NCBI RefSeq assembly: GCF_036323735.1
Contig: NC_086024.1
Location: 73,776,924-73,840,923 of the forward strand
DNA length: 64,000 nt
DNA from: Rattus norvegicus
Taxonomy: Eukaryota; Chordata; Mammalia; Rodentia; Muridae
Direction of reading: 5' to 3'
In this document: positions 58,496-64,000 of the stretch, piece after piece
Position numbering within the stretch: position 1 is the stretch's first letter
How the letters are laid out: the number at the start of each line of letters is the position of its first letter
Program-made: the position numbers and the translations under genes
The notes under the pieces: model-generated
Told to the model about the DNA's origin: nothing
Seen by the model: the letters and a program-made list of their open reading frames with translations, nothing else
Databases searched by the model: none

Positions 58496-60609
58496 ATTAG
58501 TTTATAACTACACATACATAGTTTAGTTCATTTCACAATTCTTACTCTTTTTAAAAATAAATTTTACTCCTATCCATACAACTTGCATTTGCATCATTTA
58601 CAGATGCAATGTTCTAGGCCCCATTGTGATGTAACCATATTTTTATGTTCGTGCATGTGTACATAGGAGTACCATAATTGTCAGTCTTCTCGGGGCACAC
58701 GATGCTTGCCCGTCTCCTCTCCTAGGGCTATCGTTTGTCCCAGGTACAGGCTGTAAAGAGTCACACTACCTACAGAGAACTTAAAAGCAGTAATAATAAA
58801 AGCCAACCGATGTCTGGGTTTCCTTTTCTTGACATCAAGCAGTTCTAAATTATGTCAGTAATGATGGCCTGACCCTCCCCAGATAATCGTCTCTTCCTCC
58901 ATCCTACCCGTTTTAGGAAGTTACTGCAGGTCATACAGTAGTAACTTCGGGTCACACAGTAGGAAATTAAAGTGTGATCAAAGAAAGCACATACTAATAA
59001 AAGTTCATGCTACCGACCAGTTACACATCGGTTTTGCATATTTCATTGCAGAAGAGAAACCAAAGCTCTCATGTAAACAAACACTCAGAGACAGAGACAA
59101 ATAACTGTCTGCAATTCGCCGTTGTTCAGTCCGTCCCTCCTCCCACAAGAGCCCGGAGACCAGCATCTGCCTCATTCTATCCAGTTGTTTGGCAGGACAG
59201 TGTGTGGTTCTTTGATGATGAGAGGAGAGAATAGACGCGGTAGTTAAGGATAAACCTTTTCCCATTTAACTGTTCCATTCTTCTCTTCTCCCCAAGGAAG
59301 GATATGGAAAGGAACAAGAATTCAGAACAGTGTGGCTAAATCACACTTGTTAAACTTAGAAAAGCCCCGAATAGGTCAATTTTACTGACTCCACAGAGCA
59401 AAACAGCACAGGGTTCTTTTCATGAGGAGGAAAAGGCACCGCGCCACCCACCTGAGTTTACAATTACTGTTTACTCACCTGCCTACCGCCATTATTGTCA
59501 TCAAACTTTGTTGATAAGGTCATCGCACGTCAAAACTACAAATGTGGGAGCACTCCTTTGGGCTGTATTTCAGAAGGTTCCGGCAGTCTTTTTAGGCCCT
59601 ATCCTTGACTGTCCACCAGCCTGCCAACTGTCTTCAGCATCCTGTCACCGCACAGAAAATCTGGAGGATTTTGCCTGTATTTTATCTTCAATTTCCTGTC
59701 TTCTTTCCCTCATGAACATTTCATCTTCTGTATCCCACTCAACACCTGCCATGTGAATCCACTGATGATGAGATAAGCCAATTTCCGTGGATAGGAGGAA
59801 GGGCTACTTTCGCTAAATCAAAAATACATTTGCTTTGTACGCAGGTTAGGAACCACGAATCAGAGTCTGGAATATCTAGTATAGATGTAACTCTAAAGTG
59901 AAGTAAATATTAAATGATAACATATAGCAAAAGACTAGCCTGCTGCCTACTAGAAATGGTATTAAAATAAGTATAAATTAATATGAAATATATACAATAT
60001 GCATTGTTAGCCATTTTATTTTTTCTTTTGGGAACTTTCTCTTCAGATTTGTAGCTCATATTTTAATATATTTCCTAATTTTTAATTAAAATATAATTAT
60101 ATCGTTTACTCCTTTCCTTCTCGACACCCACCTCTTCCCTGGATTCTACCTTGATCCCTCTCATATTCATAAACTTTTCTTTTCACATGTGCATAAATGC
60201 ACAAATATATAAATACGACCTCCACAGCCTGTGTGCTTTTGATTCTGTGTATATGACTTCAGGACTGACAACCGGAATTAGATATCCAATGGAGGGATCA
60301 TCCTTGGGGACTGTCAGTTTTAAGTGTGAAAGGACGGCAAGGCCATCTGTGTTTCAGACTGCGTGGTTGTGCTGCCACAAAGTCAGACAAGGATTAAAAG
60401 TGACTCAGGAAACTTCCGCTTGAGGCTTTTCCCTCTGAATACTGTATAACTGCAGAAAATGGTAGAAAGGAGCCAGAGAAGTCGCTCTGAGGGAAACTGC
60501 AGACCTACCATGTGTGAGGCTCTTGGTCTGATTCTCCAACATCACAAAACAAAGAGCAAAAACAATAATAAATAAAGAAAAGGTGAAAAGGAAAATAAAT
60601 AAAGAAAAG
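58496..60609. other. Unique non-coding stretch
   Basis: No recognisable gene. An A-rich block with a repeated 'aataaataaagaaaagg' word lies at 60566-60610, immediately before the 39-bp repeat. Confidence 0.4.
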
Positions 60610-60648
60610 GAAATACAGTGAGGAAGCCTAAACTGGGACAAGAAGTGA
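60610..60648 (+). repeat. 39-bp direct repeat, copy 1
   Basis: Identical over 39 bases to 61205-61243. It runs from 'gaaatacagtgagg' to 'ggacaagaagtga'. The flanks of the two copies differ. Confidence 0.97.
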
Positions 60649-61204
60649 GTAGCTGAGTATATAGATCCCTCTTCTCTGAGCAAGATACTGAAAAGGATTT
60701 GTGTTCCCCCAGATCTTAGTAACTATTAGAATATAAAGGAAGAACAATCAATTACAACACATATCTCAAGTGATGTAATCTAAAAACCAATTTAAGATGC
60801 ATTTGTTAACCACTGTTTGGAAGAGTAGGTGGGATATTTTGGTGGAGTCTCTAATCCTGGGCCTCCAAACTTCCTTTTACTTTTGTGGTTGTCATATTTG
60901 ATAAACCCTCATCATAGTAAATTCTCACAGTGACAAAATCTGAGAGGAAAACCGACCCTATCATCTTACTGTCCATATTTCTTTCCAAGGCCATTGGCAT
61001 TTTTGGCTCTAGTTTTTATCTGCTTCAGTTAGTTTTGTTCTTGTGAGACTTACTATGGCTTTGTTTCACTTTGCTTTTCTTGTCTGCTTTTTATCTCTTA
61101 AGGATGTTTTTTGTTGCCATGTTCTACTGTGAGTAGATAGGCTCATAGGTATTTTAGCAGAGTGAACATGTAGCTAAGTTCAGATCACAGAGTCTTGACT
61201 GCCT

Positions 61205-61243
61205 GAAATACAGTGAGGAAGCCTAAACTGGGACAAGAAGTGA
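61205..61243 (+). repeat. 39-bp direct repeat, copy 2
   Basis: Exact copy of 60610-60648, 595 bp downstream in the same orientation. Confidence 0.97.
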
Positions 61244-61314
61244 AGAAATATGCTTCTGTAACTTAATGTAAGTATGGACTAGAAGACTAACAGCCAGGGA
61301 TTCATAACAGTAGA

Positions 61315-63000
61315 GAAATTACCAAGCTCCCTTTCATGGCCTGGACTTCAAATTAGACCAGTCACTGCCACCAGTTCCCAGGCACATCTTGGAGGCAGGA
61401 CAGATTGTACGTTGTGACTGGGTCAGTGTCCCAGTCCCACCACTGGGCTAGTTTAGGATCTGTATCTTCCATTATTAGGAGTCTTTGCTAAGATCACCCT
61501 CATAAAATCCTGGAAGTTTCTAGTGCCCTAGGCTTCCACATCACGTCAACTAGCCTTTGATTCCAGTTGTCTCTCTCCAGACTCTCTCCCTCCATCACAA
61601 CTCAATGAAATCCCTCCTGTTCCCATCCCACCAGCCCTTAGTCCAACTATAAAATCTATTCTAGTTTTTTTCCCAGGGAGATCCACATATCCCCCATAGA
61701 ACCCTCCTTGTTAATTAGTCTTTCTGGATCTGTGGATTACAGTAGCATGGCTATCCTTACTCAACAGCAAATATATCCTTATGAGTGAGTCCAAACCATA
61801 TGTGTCTTCTTGGGTCTGGGATACCTCACTTAGGATTTTTTTTGGTTCCATCCATTTGCCTGCAAATTTTATGATGTCATTTTTAAAAAGAGATGAATAA
61901 TATTTTATGGTGTGAATCACAATTTCTTTATCCATTCTTCTATTCAGGGACATCTAGGGTGTTTCCACTTTCAGGTTATAATGAGTAAAGCCACTATGAG
62001 CATAATTGAGCAAGTGTCTTTGTGGTAGGATGAAGTACCCTTGGATATATGCCCAAGAGTAGTAATTCTGGGTCTTGAAGAAGATTGCTCTCCAGTTTTC
62101 TGAGGAGCCCCCACATTGATTTCCAGTAGGTTGTACATGTTTACACTCCTACCAGTAATGGAAGGATGTTCCCTTGCTCCGTATCCTTGCCAGCATAAGC
62201 TGTCATATATGCTATTGTTCTCAGCCATTCTGGAAGATTAAGACAGAATCTCAAAGTAGTTTTGACTTGCATCTCCCTGACGTCTAAGAGTGTTGAACAT
62301 TTCTTTAAGTGTTTCTAAGCCATTTGAGGCTCATCTACTGACTTTTCTGTTTAGATCTGTATCCCCATTTTATTTGGATTACTTGGTTTGTTGAAGTCTA
62401 CATTCTTGAGTTCTTTATATATTTTGGATATAAGGCTTCTTTCAGATGTGGAATTGGTGAAAATGTTTTTCCATTCTATAGGTTGTCACTTTGTCCTATT
62501 GAGAGTGACCTTTGCCTTACAGAAGCTTTTTAATCTCATGACGTCCCAGTTACTAATTGTTGATCTTAGTGCCTGCTCTATTGATGTTCAGTTCAGGAAA
62601 TTGTCTCCTGGGTCAATACATTCAGGGCTATTCCCCGCTTTCTCATTGTTCAGATTCAATTATATCTGGTTCTATGTTGAGGTGTTTGACCCACTTGGAT
62701 TTGAGTGTTGTCCAGGGTAATAGATGTGGATCTATTTGTATTCTTCAACATGGCAATATCCAGTTAGACCAGCACCATTTGCTGAAGATGCATTTTACTT
62801 TCATTGTGTTTTTCCGGCTTCTTTATCAAAAATCGGGTTGTTTACAGGTGTATGAAATTACATCTGGATCTTCAATTCAATTTCATTGATCAACGTGTCA
62901 GTTTTTATGCAAGTACCATGTGGTTTTAGTACTACAGCTTGAAGTCAGGAACGGTGATTCCTCTAGAAGTTCTTTTATTGTTCAGGATTGCTTTAGTGAT
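61315..63000 (-). mobile_element. Old L1 (Lx-like), minus strand, 5'-truncated
   Basis: The antisense of an old 3' UTR (about 61315-61730: 'attaggagtctttgctaagatcaccct', 'gatccacatatcccccatagaaccctccttgtta') is followed by the antisense of ORF2's last third to about 63000. Minus-strand pieces at 61711-61953 and 61971-62228 preserve 'KWMEPKK' and 'GHISKGTSSYHKDTCSIM'-like blocks. Divergence from the rat full-length copy is high. ORF2 similarity stops just after 'aggattgctttagtgat'. Confidence 0.85.
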
Positions 63001-63393
63001 TCCCCCATCACATAACAGTTAAAGCACCAAATGCACAAAACAAAGAAAGAATATTAAAAGCAAGGGATAAAGGTCAAGTGACATATAAAGGCAGACCTGT
63101 CAGAATTACACCAGACTTCTCACCAGAGACTATGAAAGCCAGAAGATCCTGGGAAGATGTCATACAGACCCTAAGAGAACACAAATGCCAGTCCAAGCTA
63201 CTATATCCAGCCAAACTCTCAATTAACATAAAGGGAGAAACAAAGATATTCCATGACAAAACCAAATTTACACAATAACTTTTTACAAATCCAGTCTTAC
63301 AAAGGATAATAGATGTAAAACTCCAACACAAGGAGGTAAACTACACTGTACAGAAAGCAAGAATATAATCTCCTTGCAATGAAACCAAAAGAC
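63001..63393 (+). mobile_element. L1 ORF1 3'-part fragment, opposite strand
   Basis: The plus strand encodes the ORF1 C-terminal RNA-binding end (63078-63278: 'KARRSWEDVIQTLREHKC', 'LLYPAKLSIN', 'ETKIFHDKTKF'), corresponding to 32569-32863 of the full-length L1, and runs a few bases into the ORF1-ORF2 junction. There is no L1 3' UTR or poly(A). It is flanked by near-identical 17-bp repeats (62984-63000 and 63394-63410, one C/T difference). Confidence 0.85.
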
Positions 63394-63410
63394 AGGATTG
63401 TTTTAGTGAT

Positions 63411-64000
63411 CGTGAATTGCCAGAAGCCATCTAGGAGAGGCTAAGAGTAGTAGACAACTTTCCTGAGATGTCCACTGTTTTGCATTATACTGCAATGGAT
63501 GAGCCCTGGAGAAAGGCCAGAAGAGAGTAATCTCAGAATTGATTCTTGCCATTGATATGCCCTTCCTGCCATTATTAAATTAACATAACAATCCATGCAC
63601 ATTAGCCCATTCTATTGGGCAGATTCTCTGTACATCAACAAAGATGAACTGTCTTGTAGTAATGTTATATAGAGAAATAGACAATTTCTTAATTTCTAAT
63701 GGTAATTCCATAAGTATTCCTAAATTTATACTAGTAATTATTGAGTTCTTTATATTAAGCCTCTGTAATATGAAAACTGCTATTAGAACTCTACCAGTCT
63801 TCAAATTAATTGCTCTGAGATAGAAAGCAGGCATTGATACAGATTTACAACTTAGGAATACAATCCTTTAGGCTGTAATACCATTAACTAAGGCTCATAA
63901 AAGGAACAGAAGGATTTATTGTAGATGCAAGGACAGAAGAGAAAATACTGACTTGGTTTATCTTTACAAAAATTCAATGCTGTAAGAGTTATAAGAGTTA
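63411..64000. other. Unique non-coding stretch to window edge
   Basis: I see no gene or recognisable repeat. Confidence 0.4.

Overview
The window is mammalian, and almost certainly rat (Rattus), intergenic DNA. The rat assignment rests on two tRNA-derived ID SINEs at about 16.55 and 16.70 kb, B1/B2/B3/B4 SINE relics, a full-length LINE-1 whose 5' end carries about 592-bp repeated units like those of rat L1, and many long (TG)n tracts. I found no host protein-coding gene, rRNA, functional tRNA, CRISPR array or prokaryote-like operon. Open reading frames above 100 codons lie in L1 sequence, on the antisense of L1, in simple repeats, or have no family I recognise.

Layout. 0-12 kb: B4/B1 relic, two LTR-like repeats (one holding a 53-bp L1 insertion with perfect target-site duplications), an 0.8-kb L1 3' end, a TAGC/TAGT tract beside a B1, AT-rich unique DNA, a third LTR-like copy, a B3, an ancient L1 ORF1 relic and a small minisatellite. 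12-27 kb: a decayed L1 ORF2 piece, an LTR-like repeat, the paired ID elements, a 45-bp tandem duplication, a 1.6-kb old L1 on the minus strand, and two more old L1 relics. 27.9-34.6 kb: the dominant feature, a 6.7-kb full-length but inactive L1 on the minus strand, flanked by a 12-bp duplication, with its own A-rich mini-insertion inside ORF2. 34.6-44.4 kb: mostly unique DNA with B1, B2-like and LTR-like copies, a strong G-quadruplex motif and compound microsatellites. 44.4-54.4 kb: a 1.6-kb plus-strand L1, a 0.45-kb minus-strand L1, and a nested B4/B3/L1 cluster. 50-57.5 kb: non-repeat stretches with homeodomain-, POU- and E-box-like words that could be conserved non-coding elements. 57.5-64 kb: L1 3' end, MIR relics, a perfect 39-bp direct repeat, and an old minus-strand L1 that carries an opposite-strand L1 ORF1 fragment.

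No gene network can be described. The history seen is successive retrotransposition, nested insertion, microsatellite growth and local duplication. I did not find a previously undescribed biological system. The most informative signals are the very small target-site-duplicated retroposon scars, the L1 ORF1 fragment lacking a 3' end, the 39-bp repeat and the candidate regulatory islands. Subfamily names are by eye and need RepeatMasker.
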